DNA of 64,000 nucleotides from NCBI GenBank assembly GCA_029781135.1, contig JAKOXH010000066.1, positions 1 through 64,000 on the forward strand, read 5' to 3'. Source of the DNA: Planctomycetota bacterium. GTDB lineage: Bacteria; Planctomycetota; Planctomycetia; Pirellulales; Lacipirellulaceae. The position numbers were made by a program, and so were the translations under genes. Positions 39,856 to 47,117 of this stretch are shown piece after piece (positions within the stretch are counted from its first letter, which is position 1; every line of letters starts with the position of its first letter). Under the pieces are notes generated by a model that searched no databases, was not told the DNA's origin, and was given only the letters and a program-made list of their open reading frames with translations.

Positions 39856-41541
39856 ATGACGCTTGATTCGCAATTTGATTTCTCCGCGCTGTCTGGGTAC
39901 GCTGCTGCGCCGGGCGGCTCCCCCGCGCCTGCGGCGCCGCCGCTCGCGGCCCCTGCAGCCCCTGCCGAACCGCTACCGGCGGCATGGACGCAATCCCCGA
40001 CTCCGCCCTCGACTCTGACGAGCACCTTTCGGGGAATCAACAAGTGGCTGGGCACGCTCATCCAGCGTTTCACACTGCCCGAGGATGAAGCCCCCGTTGA
40101 TCCTTTTGGCATCCTTGTTTCCGCTACGCCGCCTTGGCTGATCAGTCTCATCGTACATTTCAGCCTGATGATTTTTCTGGGGTTGGTCGTTTTGGGCGCA
40201 CAAACGGTGGTGAAGTACAAGTTGCCGCCCGTGGAAATCGATCTTTCCTCCAAGCCTCATTCGGAAAACGAGATCTGGGCTGAAACACTCGGTGAACAAT
40301 TGGAGGATCCCTCTCAAAAATTCTCAAGCCAGGGTTTGGAACCAGATAAGGACGCCATCGCCGCAATCGCCAGCAGCGATTTGCCGGTGGTTGCCGATCC
40401 GCTCATCGGGCCGCCCGTGCTAGCTCCTTCCGCAACGGGCACGGGCACGATGCCAGTCGGCACGATTCCCACATCCGCCATCGGCATCGATTTTTCCGGC
40501 CGCGAGGAAGGTCGCAAAGACGCGTTGCTGAAAGCGTACGGCGGGACAGCGCTTACGCAAGACGCTGTCAAGGAAGGGCTAGGTTGGCTAGTGCGGCAAC
40601 AGAAACCGCGCGGTTCGTGGAGCCTGACCGGCCCGTACAAACTGGGCGCCAATCGCGAAAACGAAGAGGCCGCGACGGCCATGGCGCTCCTTGCTTTTCA
40701 AGGCGCGGGCTACACACCCCAAGGCAAGAAGAACGATGGCTTTACGAAGGCCGTGACACGCGGCTGGAAAGCCTTGCTCCGCAGCCAGCAAGCGGATGGC
40801 CACTTTTTTGAGAATTTAAGTGATGAGAATTCTCAGCTCTACACGCAGGCCCTCTGTACGATCGCGATCTGCGAACTGTATGGCATGACCCGCGATGAAG
40901 CGTATCATGATGCCGCGCAAAAGGCGGTCGATTATTGCGTGAAGATTCAAGCGCCCGAAGGTGGTTGGCGTTATCAACCGGGTGTCGACAGCGACATGTC
41001 GGTGACCGGTTGGTTTTCCATGGCGTTGCAGAGTGCCCGAATCGCCGGCCTCGAAGTGCCCAGCCCGACCTATGCGGGGATCACTAAATTTTTGGATTCG
41101 GTCGCCCGCGAGGAAGGGTCACGCTATGCGTATCAATTGCAGGCCGGAGCCACGCTGACACTAACTGCGGAAGGCCTGCTCTGTCGCCAATATCTTGGCT
41201 GGAAACATGACGACCCGCGGTTGCGCGCCGGCGTCGATTATATACTTGCGAATCTGCCGGAATGGGATAAGCGCAATGTCTATTACTGGTATTACGCCAC
41301 GCAAGTCTGCCATCACATGGAGGGCCCCGATTGGCAGAAGTGGAATGGCGTCATGCGACAGCTCTTGCCGCAGAACCAGGAAAAGCGCGGCAGCGACCGG
41401 GGCAGTTGGGACCCGGTCGGGGACCGTTGGGGATCGGCCGGCGGCCGGCTCTACGTGACGTGCCTATCGCTCTACACGCTGGAGGTTTACTACCGACATC
41501 TGCCGATCTACCGGCAAGATAACAATCAGCCGTCGAATTAA
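39856..41541 (+). CDS. Membrane-anchored prenyltransferase/squalene-cyclase-like toroid protein
   Basis: A 561-aa protein in one operon with exbB and exbD. Residues 1-60 are Pro/Ala-rich and cytoplasmic; one transmembrane helix lies at 93-119 (WLISLIVHFSLMIFLGLVVL). A periplasmic linker (120-225) follows. Residues 230-550 are an alpha/alpha-toroid like squalene-hopene cyclase or protein prenyltransferase, with QW-like repeats: LVRQQKPRGSW, LLRSQQADGHF, VKIQAPEGGWRYQ and GSWDPVGDRWGSAGG. The cyclase DxDD motif is not intact; the nearest is VDSDMSVTGW (377-386). An enzyme role is therefore uncertain, and a binding role in the periplasm, powered through ExbB/ExbD, is inferred. TonB itself is unrelated in sequence. 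Confidence 0.85.
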   Translation: MTLDSQFDFSALSGYAAAPGGSPAPAAPPLAAPAAPAEPLPAAWTQSPTPPSTLTSTFRGINKWLGTLIQRFTLPEDEAPVDPFGILVSATPPWLISLIVHFSLMIFLGLVVLGAQTVVKYKLPPVEIDLSSKPHSENEIWAETLGEQLEDPSQKFSSQGLEPDKDAIAAIASSDLPVVADPLIGPPVLAPSATGTGTMPVGTIPTSAIGIDFSGREEGRKDALLKAYGGTALTQDAVKEGLGWLVRQQKPRGSWSLTGPYKLGANRENEEAATAMALLAFQGAGYTPQGKKNDGFTKAVTRGWKALLRSQQADGHFFENLSDENSQLYTQALCTIAICELYGMTRDEAYHDAAQKAVDYCVKIQAPEGGWRYQPGVDSDMSVTGWFSMALQSARIAGLEVPSPTYAGITKFLDSVAREEGSRYAYQLQAGATLTLTAEGLLCRQYLGWKHDDPRLRAGVDYILANLPEWDKRNVYYWYYATQVCHHMEGPDWQKWNGVMRQLLPQNQEKRGSDRGSWDPVGDRWGSAGGRLYVTCLSLYTLEVYYRHLPIYRQDNNQPSN

Positions 41542-41570
41542 ACGGCGATAGAAGTTCAGCTTGATAGAGT

Positions 41571-41706
<136 letters not shown>

Positions 41707-41722
41707 ACGGCGAGTTAAGAGG

Positions 41723-41858
41723 GTGCCACTGCTAACTTGTTAGCAGTGCTTCGGTTTGCGTTCAGCTTGTGGTTTGTACCCTGTTCGCGGCCGATTGCCG
41801 GGTTCCGCCGCAAGCCGCCCGTCGGCACTCGCACTCCTGGGCAAGCTGGCAGCGGCAC
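41723..41858. repeat. MITE-like element of about 135 bp, copy 3
   Basis: Tandem to copy 2, 19 bp apart. The left end is GTGCCACTGCTAAC, TTGTTAGCAG, and the right end CTCCTGG-GCAAG-CTGGCAGCGGCAC, slightly decayed. Its inside is open in frame with livK, which explains the long but false N-terminal extension there. Confidence 0.85.
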
Positions 41859-41918
41859 CCGCATTTCGCAATCTGAACCTCAATGAGTTCTGCCTCCAAC
41901 GCGAAGCAATCGCCCGGC

Positions 41919-41948
41919 TTGAGGGGCGGCGCAACGGTGGACTATACT
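41919..41948 (+). promoter_or_regulatory. Candidate sigma-70 promoter of the liv operon
   Basis: TTGAGG at 41919-41924 and TATACT at 41943-41948 are separated by 18 bp. Transcription would start near 41955, about 38 bases before the livK ATG. The match is 4/6 and 5/6 to the E. coli consensus; planctomycete promoters may differ. Confidence 0.45.
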
Positions 41949-41992
41949 GGGGCGATTCCCGTCGCGACCCACCTTATCTTCCCCAGAGTGTT

Positions 41993-43174
41993 ATGACCCA
42001 CCCACTTAATGCGGCCACTCGGTTCGTTGCGCGCTGGCCGCAGTCGATCGGTTTGCTGCTCGTCTGCGCGGTATTTTCCGCCTCCACTGGGGGCTGTAAT
42101 TCCTCGGGCAGCGACGGAATCGTCCTGGGCCATTACGCCTCGATGACGGGTTCCGAGGCCACGTTTGGCCAATCGACCAATAACGGCATTCAATTGGCGA
42201 TCGATGAAATCAACCAGGCGGGCGGCGTGAACGGGAAGAAGGTGCGGGTCATCACGTATGACGACAAGGGGGACGCCCGCGAGGCCGGCACCGCCGTTAC
42301 ACGCCTGGTGACGCGCGACAAAGTCGTGGCGGTACTCGGCGAAGTCGCTTCCGGGTTGTCGCTCGTCGGGGCGCCTGTGTGCCAAGAAAACGGCGTGCCG
42401 ATGGTCTCGCCGTCATCGACGAATCCGACGGTCACCAAGGTGGGCGACAAGATTTTTCGCGTGTGCTTTATCGACCCGTTCCAAGGATTTGTGTGCGCGA
42501 AATTTGCACGCGAAAACGAAAGGGTAAAGGCCAGCAAGGCTGGAATTCTATACGACCAGCAGGCCCCTTATGCGGTCGGATTGCAGGAGGAATTCGCGAA
42601 GGCCTTCAAGAAACTTGGCGGCGAGATTGTTTCGACGCAAACCTACCAGGCAGGCGATCCAGATTTTTCCGCCCAACTTACGGCGATTCGCGCCAGTAAC
42701 CCAGATGTGATTTTCATTCCTGGCTATTACACCGATGTCGGTAACATTGCCATCCAAGTCCGCAAGCTGGGAATCAAAGTACCCCTGTTAGGAGGCGATG
42801 GCTGGGACTCGGACAAGTTGGGCAAGATCGGCGGCGAGGCCATCAATGGCTCGTTCTACTCGAATCACTATTCCCACGAAGATCCAGACCCGCGCGTGCA
42901 GTCGTTCATCAAGAAGTACAAAGAACGTTTCGGAGATACGCCGGACGGTTTGGCAGCACTCGGCTACGATGCGGCCCGGATCGTGTGCGAAGCAATCGGC
43001 AAGGCGGGTTCGCTCAAAGGCGATGACATCGCCGCTCAGTTGGCAAAGACGAAGGATTTCAACGGCGTCACCGGCAAGATCTCGATCGATGCCGACCGCA
43101 ACGCGGTGAAGCCAGCTGTGATGCTCGAAATGAAAGGCGGCCAACCAACCTACGTGAGCACCATTGCACCGTGA
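41993..43174 (+). CDS. livK: Branched-chain amino acid ABC transporter, substrate-binding lipoprotein
   Basis: A 393-aa periplasmic binding lipoprotein. The ATG at 41993 is chosen over 41756, which would read through a repeat. The signal part (LLLVCAVFSASTGGC) ends in a lipobox, with the lipidated Cys at about residue 36. The mature part is a type I periplasmic binding protein: IVLGHYASMTGSEATFGQST at the start, VVAVLGEVASGLSLVGAP, PMVSPSSTNP, and DGLAALGYDAARIVCEAIGK. Leu, Ile or Val or a related amide is the probable ligand, but this family also binds urea and aromatic compounds. It heads a complete liv operon. Confidence 0.92.
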   Translation: MTHPLNAATRFVARWPQSIGLLLVCAVFSASTGGCNSSGSDGIVLGHYASMTGSEATFGQSTNNGIQLAIDEINQAGGVNGKKVRVITYDDKGDAREAGTAVTRLVTRDKVVAVLGEVASGLSLVGAPVCQENGVPMVSPSSTNPTVTKVGDKIFRVCFIDPFQGFVCAKFARENERVKASKAGILYDQQAPYAVGLQEEFAKAFKKLGGEIVSTQTYQAGDPDFSAQLTAIRASNPDVIFIPGYYTDVGNIAIQVRKLGIKVPLLGGDGWDSDKLGKIGGEAINGSFYSNHYSHEDPDPRVQSFIKKYKERFGDTPDGLAALGYDAARIVCEAIGKAGSLKGDDIAAQLAKTKDFNGVTGKISIDADRNAVKPAVMLEMKGGQPTYVSTIAP

Positions 43175-43180
43175 CAAGTT

Positions 43181-43262
43181 GTTAGCTATTAGCTGTTAGC
43201 TATTAGCCAGAAATGAAAGGTATCCGCCGCTGTCTGGCTAATAGCTAATAGCTAACAGCTAA
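43181..43262. repeat. Palindrome of 7-bp units (TTAGCTA) between livK and livH
   Basis: The left arm is TTAGCTA-TTAGCTG-TTAGCTA-TTAGCCA. The right arm is TGGCTAA-TAGCTAA-TAGCTAA-CAGCTAA. It ends 11 bases before the livH ATG. TAG or TAA occurs in all frames of both arms. Confidence 0.9.
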
Positions 43263-43272
43263 AAGCTTCTTC

Positions 43273-44241
43273 ATGGCCGACTTCGCTCAGACTCTGATGA
43301 CCGCCCTCGCCGTTGGCAGCCTGTATGCGCTGATCGCGCTGGGCTACACGATGGTCTACGGCATCTTGAAGTTTATCAATTTCGCGCATAGCGATATCGT
43401 CGTGCTCGGTGCTTGGCTGAGCTTCACGATGGCCCAGCGCCTGCTGCCGATGCTGGGCCTCGATCCACACAATCCCGCTACGACACCGCCGCTGTGGGTC
43501 GGGGAGGTGATTCTGCTGGCGTCGATGGCGTTCTGCTCGCTGATCGGTTTTGCCATCGAGCGACTGGCCTACAAACCGCTCCGCAAGGCCCCGCGGCTGA
43601 ACGTACTCATCACCGCCATCGGCGTGTCGCTGCTTTTGCAAAATGTCGGGCAATTGAACTTTGTGTTTGGCCCCAGTCCGCAGAAGATGCCCGCGTTACT
43701 GCCGACGTGGGAGTTGCTGCGGGTCTCACTGCCCAGCGCTAACGGTAACCGCGATGTCGTCGTCGGCTTGGTCGACGTGGTGATCATCGTCACGTCGGCG
43801 GTGTTGATGATCGCGCTCGAATACCTGGTTTTCCGCACGAAAACCGGCACGGCGATGCGGGCCGTCTCGTTCGATATCGATGCCTCGGCATTGATGGGCA
43901 TCCCAGTCGACCGCGTGGTATCGTTCACGTTCGTGCTGGGTTCGGCCCTGGCGGCGGCGGCCGGATTCTTGTATGCCCTGAAGTATCCCGGATTGAATCA
44001 GCCGGCGCATGCGACCTGGGTCTTGCTTGGCCTGAAGGCGTTCGTGGCCGCCGTGATCGGCGGTATCGGCAATGTGCGCGGCGCGGTGCTCGGCGGTTTC
44101 GTGATCGCCTTTGTCGAACAGTTTGGCGCGTTCTACTTGTCGTCGAACTATCGCGATGTCTATGTCTTCGCCTTGCTGATCGCGATTCTGTTGGTGCGGC
44201 CTTCCGGCCTGTTGGGCTCAACCGTGCGGGAGAAGGTATAG
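43273..44241 (+). CDS. livH: Branched-chain amino acid ABC transporter permease
   Basis: A 322-aa inner membrane permease of the LivH family with eight or so helices. The start ADFAQTLMTALAVGSLYALI, LGYTMVYGILKFINFAHSD and the loop GTAMRAVSFDIDASALMGIP (with VDRVVSFTFVLGSALAAAAG) are characteristic; the EAA-like contact for the ATPase lies in the latter. It pairs with LivM two bases downstream. Confidence 0.95.
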   Translation: MADFAQTLMTALAVGSLYALIALGYTMVYGILKFINFAHSDIVVLGAWLSFTMAQRLLPMLGLDPHNPATTPPLWVGEVILLASMAFCSLIGFAIERLAYKPLRKAPRLNVLITAIGVSLLLQNVGQLNFVFGPSPQKMPALLPTWELLRVSLPSANGNRDVVVGLVDVVIIVTSAVLMIALEYLVFRTKTGTAMRAVSFDIDASALMGIPVDRVVSFTFVLGSALAAAAGFLYALKYPGLNQPAHATWVLLGLKAFVAAVIGGIGNVRGAVLGGFVIAFVEQFGAFYLSSNYRDVYVFALLIAILLVRPSGLLGSTVREKV

Positions 44242-44243
44242 CC

Positions 44244-45401
44244 ATGACGCAACAGGGCTTGGCCACCGCACCACTCGAATCAGCGCGACCGCCGCGCGAA
44301 CGCGGCTTGGTGGGAACTGTCGTCAACAGTGCGTGGCCCGTCGCTGTTGGCTTGACCGTTGCGGCGATGATGCACGTTATGCTGCCCACGACGATCGGGC
44401 CGTTTTACACGCGAATTGTCATCGATTCCGGCATCGCGATCATCCTAGCCGTGTCGCTCAACATAGTGAACGGCATGACCGGCCAATTTTCACTGGGCCA
44501 TGCCGCGTTCTTGGCGTTGGGCGGCTATACGGCCGGAATGATCACGTTCTACGGTTCGCTATTACTGTGGAACTCACCGGCCAAGCAGGGCGGCTTCCTC
44601 GGCAGCGGCGAATGGCTATTCGCCTTTGCCTGTTTGATGGGAGGGATCGTTGCGACGCTCGCCGGCTATGTGGTGGGATTGCCGTCGCTGCGGCTGCGCG
44701 GCGATTACCTCGCGATCGTCACCCTCGGGTTTGGCGAAATTCTGCGGGTGATTCTCCAGCAGACTCGTCCCGTGATCGACTCCGTGGAGAAGTTGAAGAA
44801 CGCCGGCGCGGCGCAATTGTGGCCGCCGCCAGTGGGCGGTGCGGTCGGATTCAACGGCCTGCCGAAATACACCAACTTATTTTGGGTCTACGCCTTCGCG
44901 ACCTTCATGCTCGTGGTGGCGTTTCGCCTCAAGCGATCCAGCTTGGGAAGGGCCATGATTTCGGTGCGCGAAGATGAATTCGCCGCCCAAGCGATGGGCG
45001 TGAATGTCGCCCGGATTAAGGTGCTGGCGTTCATGATCGCCGCCTTTTTCGCCGGTCTGGCTGGCGGATTGTACGCCCACGAAAGCGGCCTCATCATGAG
45101 CCCACGCGATGCCGGCTTCCAGCGCTCGCTCGATTACGTGCTGATGACCGTTCTCGGCGGCCGCGGTTCGATATCCGGCGTGATGCTCGCCGCCATCATC
45201 CTCACGGTGATGCCCGAGGCGCTCCGCGATTTCGATCAGTACCGGCTGATCGTTTACGCTCTCTTACTCATTGGCATGATGTTGCTGCGGCCGCAGGGCC
45301 TGTTCGGCATTCACGAAGTGTGGGATTGGCGGCCGCGTTGGCGGAGCAGGGCAGCCACAACAAGAAGCATGCCCGCGAAGGGAGGTCGCCCCAATGCATA
45401 A
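44244..45401 (+). CDS. livM: Branched-chain amino acid ABC transporter permease
   Basis: A 385-aa inner membrane permease of the LivM family. Conserved parts are ILAVSLNIVNGMTGQFSLGH, AAFLALGGYTAG, LRGDYLAIVTLGFGEILRVI and SVREDEFAAQAMGVNVARIK. The C-terminal end is basic and hydrophilic (WRSRAATTRSMPAKGGRPNA). Its last eight bases overlap the start of livG, which has GGGAGG inside livM. Confidence 0.95.
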   Translation: MTQQGLATAPLESARPPRERGLVGTVVNSAWPVAVGLTVAAMMHVMLPTTIGPFYTRIVIDSGIAIILAVSLNIVNGMTGQFSLGHAAFLALGGYTAGMITFYGSLLLWNSPAKQGGFLGSGEWLFAFACLMGGIVATLAGYVVGLPSLRLRGDYLAIVTLGFGEILRVILQQTRPVIDSVEKLKNAGAAQLWPPPVGGAVGFNGLPKYTNLFWVYAFATFMLVVAFRLKRSSLGRAMISVREDEFAAQAMGVNVARIKVLAFMIAAFFAGLAGGLYAHESGLIMSPRDAGFQRSLDYVLMTVLGGRGSISGVMLAAIILTVMPEALRDFDQYRLIVYALLLIGMMLLRPQGLFGIHEVWDWRPRWRSRAATTRSMPAKGGRPNA

Positions 45402-46215
45402 CTCTCAGCCCCCAGCCCCCAGCCCCCAGCCCCCGGCCGCATCCTCGCTGCTGGCCGTCGAAAACATCGGCATTTCCTTCGGCGGCTTGAAAGCCGTCGA
45501 AGGTTTTTCGGTACGCCTTCCTGCCGGCGGTCTGTATGGTCTCATCGGCCCGAACGGCGCTGGCAAGACCACGGTCTTCAATCTACTTACCGGAGTTTAC
45601 CCCGCAACGACGGGCCGCATCTCGCTCGACACGCAAAATCTTAACGGCCTCAAACCTCATGAAGTCGCAGCAGCCGGTATCGCGCGGACATTTCAGAACA
45701 TCCGACTGTTTCCCGGCCTGAATGTGCTCGACAACGTCCAACTCGCCGGTCAACTCCGCGCACGCGAAGGACTTGCGTCGACGCTACTGCGCACGCGCCG
45801 CTATGCCCATGAGGAATCGGAAATTCGGCGCAAGGCATTCGAGTTATTAGACCTGTTCGGCCTGCAAGCGCGCGCCGAGGAACCTGCGGACAGCCTCAGT
45901 TATGGTTATCAACGCTATCTGGAAATCGTCCGCGCCCTGGCGGCGGAACCCAAGGTGCTCTTGCTCGATGAGCCAGCCGCCGGCCTCAATTCGCAGGAGA
46001 AGATTGAACTCGCCAAATCGATACGGCAAATTCGCGACCGCTTCGGCGTCGCGATTTTGCTCATCGAACACGATATGGGACTGGTGATGGAGATCTGCGA
46101 GCAGATCACGGTGCTCGATCACGGCGTCATTATCGCCCATGGCTCGCCGCCAGAAATCCAAAACGATCCCAAGGTGATCGCTGCCTACCTCGGCAGCGAC
46201 GTAGGTGCGGTGTAA
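45394..46215 (+). CDS. livG: Branched-chain amino acid ABC transporter ATPase
   Basis: A 273-aa ABC ATPase. Walker A is GPNGAGKTT (about 50-58), the signature region DSLSYGYQRYLEIVRAL replaces the canonical LSGGQ with LSYGYQ as is usual for LivG, and Walker B is VLLLDEPAAGL; the His of the switch is in LIEHDM. GGGAGG lies eight bases before the ATG and the first eight bases overlap livM. The N-terminus (MHNSQPPAPSPQPPAASS) is unusual: four perfect CAGCCCC heptamers encode QPPAPSPQPP, with no later Met before the domain. Confidence 0.95.
   Translation: MHNSQPPAPSPQPPAASSLLAVENIGISFGGLKAVEGFSVRLPAGGLYGLIGPNGAGKTTVFNLLTGVYPATTGRISLDTQNLNGLKPHEVAAAGIARTFQNIRLFPGLNVLDNVQLAGQLRAREGLASTLLRTRRYAHEESEIRRKAFELLDLFGLQARAEEPADSLSYGYQRYLEIVRALAAEPKVLLLDEPAAGLNSQEKIELAKSIRQIRDRFGVAILLIEHDMGLVMEICEQITVLDHGVIIAHGSPPEIQNDPKVIAAYLGSDVGAV
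45406..45433 (+). repeat. Four tandem 7-bp units (CAGCCCC) inside livG
   Basis: Perfect tandem CAGCCCC heptamers starting 12 bases after the livG start codon. They are translated as a Pro/Gln/Ser/Ala-rich tail. This is the only heptamer array in the window that is clearly coding. Confidence 0.9.
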
Positions 46216-46219
46216 CGGC

Positions 46220-46933
46220 ATGTCGCTACTGGTGGTCGACAACTTGAGCGTGTTCTACGGGGCGATCGAGGCCCTGCGCGGGGTCTCGCTGCACGTTGAA
46301 CAGGGCGAAGTTGTGACGTTGATCGGCGCTAACGGCGCGGGAAAATCCACGACGCTCCGCACGATTTCCGGGTTGCTACCACCGAAAACAGGTACAATTC
46401 GCTTCGACGGCCAAACGATTCACAATTGGCAGCCGCATCGCATAGTGAAAAGCGGCTTGGTGCAAGCTCCAGAAGGCCGCAAGATTTTCGCCAATCTCAC
46501 GGTTGATGAAAATCTGCAACTGGGGGCGTTTCTGCGTACGGATCGAACCGCGATTCGCGCCGACCGCGACCGTGCCCTGGAGTTATTTCCCCGGGTTCGC
46601 GAGCGGCTGAATCAACAAGCCGGTACGCTCTCGGGCGGCGAGCAACAGATGTTGGCGATTGCCCGGGCACTGGTCGCCCGGCCAAAATTGCTGATGCTCG
46701 ATGAACCGTCGCTCGGTCTCGCCCCGCAACTCGTGCGTACCATCTTCCAAGTGATTCGCGAAATCAACCTGGCCGGCACCACCATTCTGCTGGTCGAACA
46801 AAATGCGAACATGGCGCTCCAGGTTGCGCACCGCGCGTATGTGATTGAAGTGGGCCGGATCCGCATGGAGGGCCCCGCGGCGGAACTCGCGGCCAGCGAT
46901 GAAGTGCGCAAGGCTTACTTGGGCGCTCATTAG
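46220..46933 (+). CDS. livF: Branched-chain amino acid ABC transporter ATPase
   Basis: A 237-aa ABC ATPase. The ATG at 46220 (MSLLVVDNLSVFYG) lies four bases past the livG stop. Walker A is GANGAGKST, the signature is LSGGEQQML and Walker B is LLMLDEPSLGL, followed by LVEQNA. FANLTVDENLQLGAF is typical of LivF. It completes the liv transporter with LivG. Confidence 0.95.
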   Translation: MSLLVVDNLSVFYGAIEALRGVSLHVEQGEVVTLIGANGAGKSTTLRTISGLLPPKTGTIRFDGQTIHNWQPHRIVKSGLVQAPEGRKIFANLTVDENLQLGAFLRTDRTAIRADRDRALELFPRVRERLNQQAGTLSGGEQQMLAIARALVARPKLLMLDEPSLGLAPQLVRTIFQVIREINLAGTTILLVEQNANMALQVAHRAYVIEVGRIRMEGPAAELAASDEVRKAYLGAH

Positions 46934-46982
46934 GGATTTCCAAACGAAATACGCACGAACAGAAAACACCACAGCGGTAAAA

Positions 46983-47056
46983 TGTGGGAGGCCTCTCCGA
47001 GGCCGATCACGTGTTGCAATGGAGAGCGTTATCGGCGTCGGAGACGCCTTGCACAC
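46983..47056. repeat. REP-like pair, GGAG type, copy 3
   Basis: TGTGGGAG is followed by GCCTC-TCC-GAGGC. The other end carries GGCGTC-GGA-GACGCC and TTGCACAC. The two hairpin types seen at 16934-17007 appear here in the opposite order. It lies between livF and the FG-GAP gene. Confidence 0.75.
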
Positions 47057-47117
47057 ATTCACTCACGTTGCGGTAGTGTTTATCATGTCCCACTTCATTT
47101 GGGCTTACACATCGATT

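Noticed and set aside
39856..41541. The toroid protein as TonB
   Set aside because: The Pro-rich part lies before the membrane helix, there is no TonB C-terminal domain, and the bulk of the protein is a toroid.
41756..41992. N-terminal extension of livK
   Set aside because: It is encoded by a MITE-like repeat, and the lipoprotein signal begins at 41993. Extensions of nuoC, nuoD, nuoF and the CinA-like fusion were rejected for the same reason.
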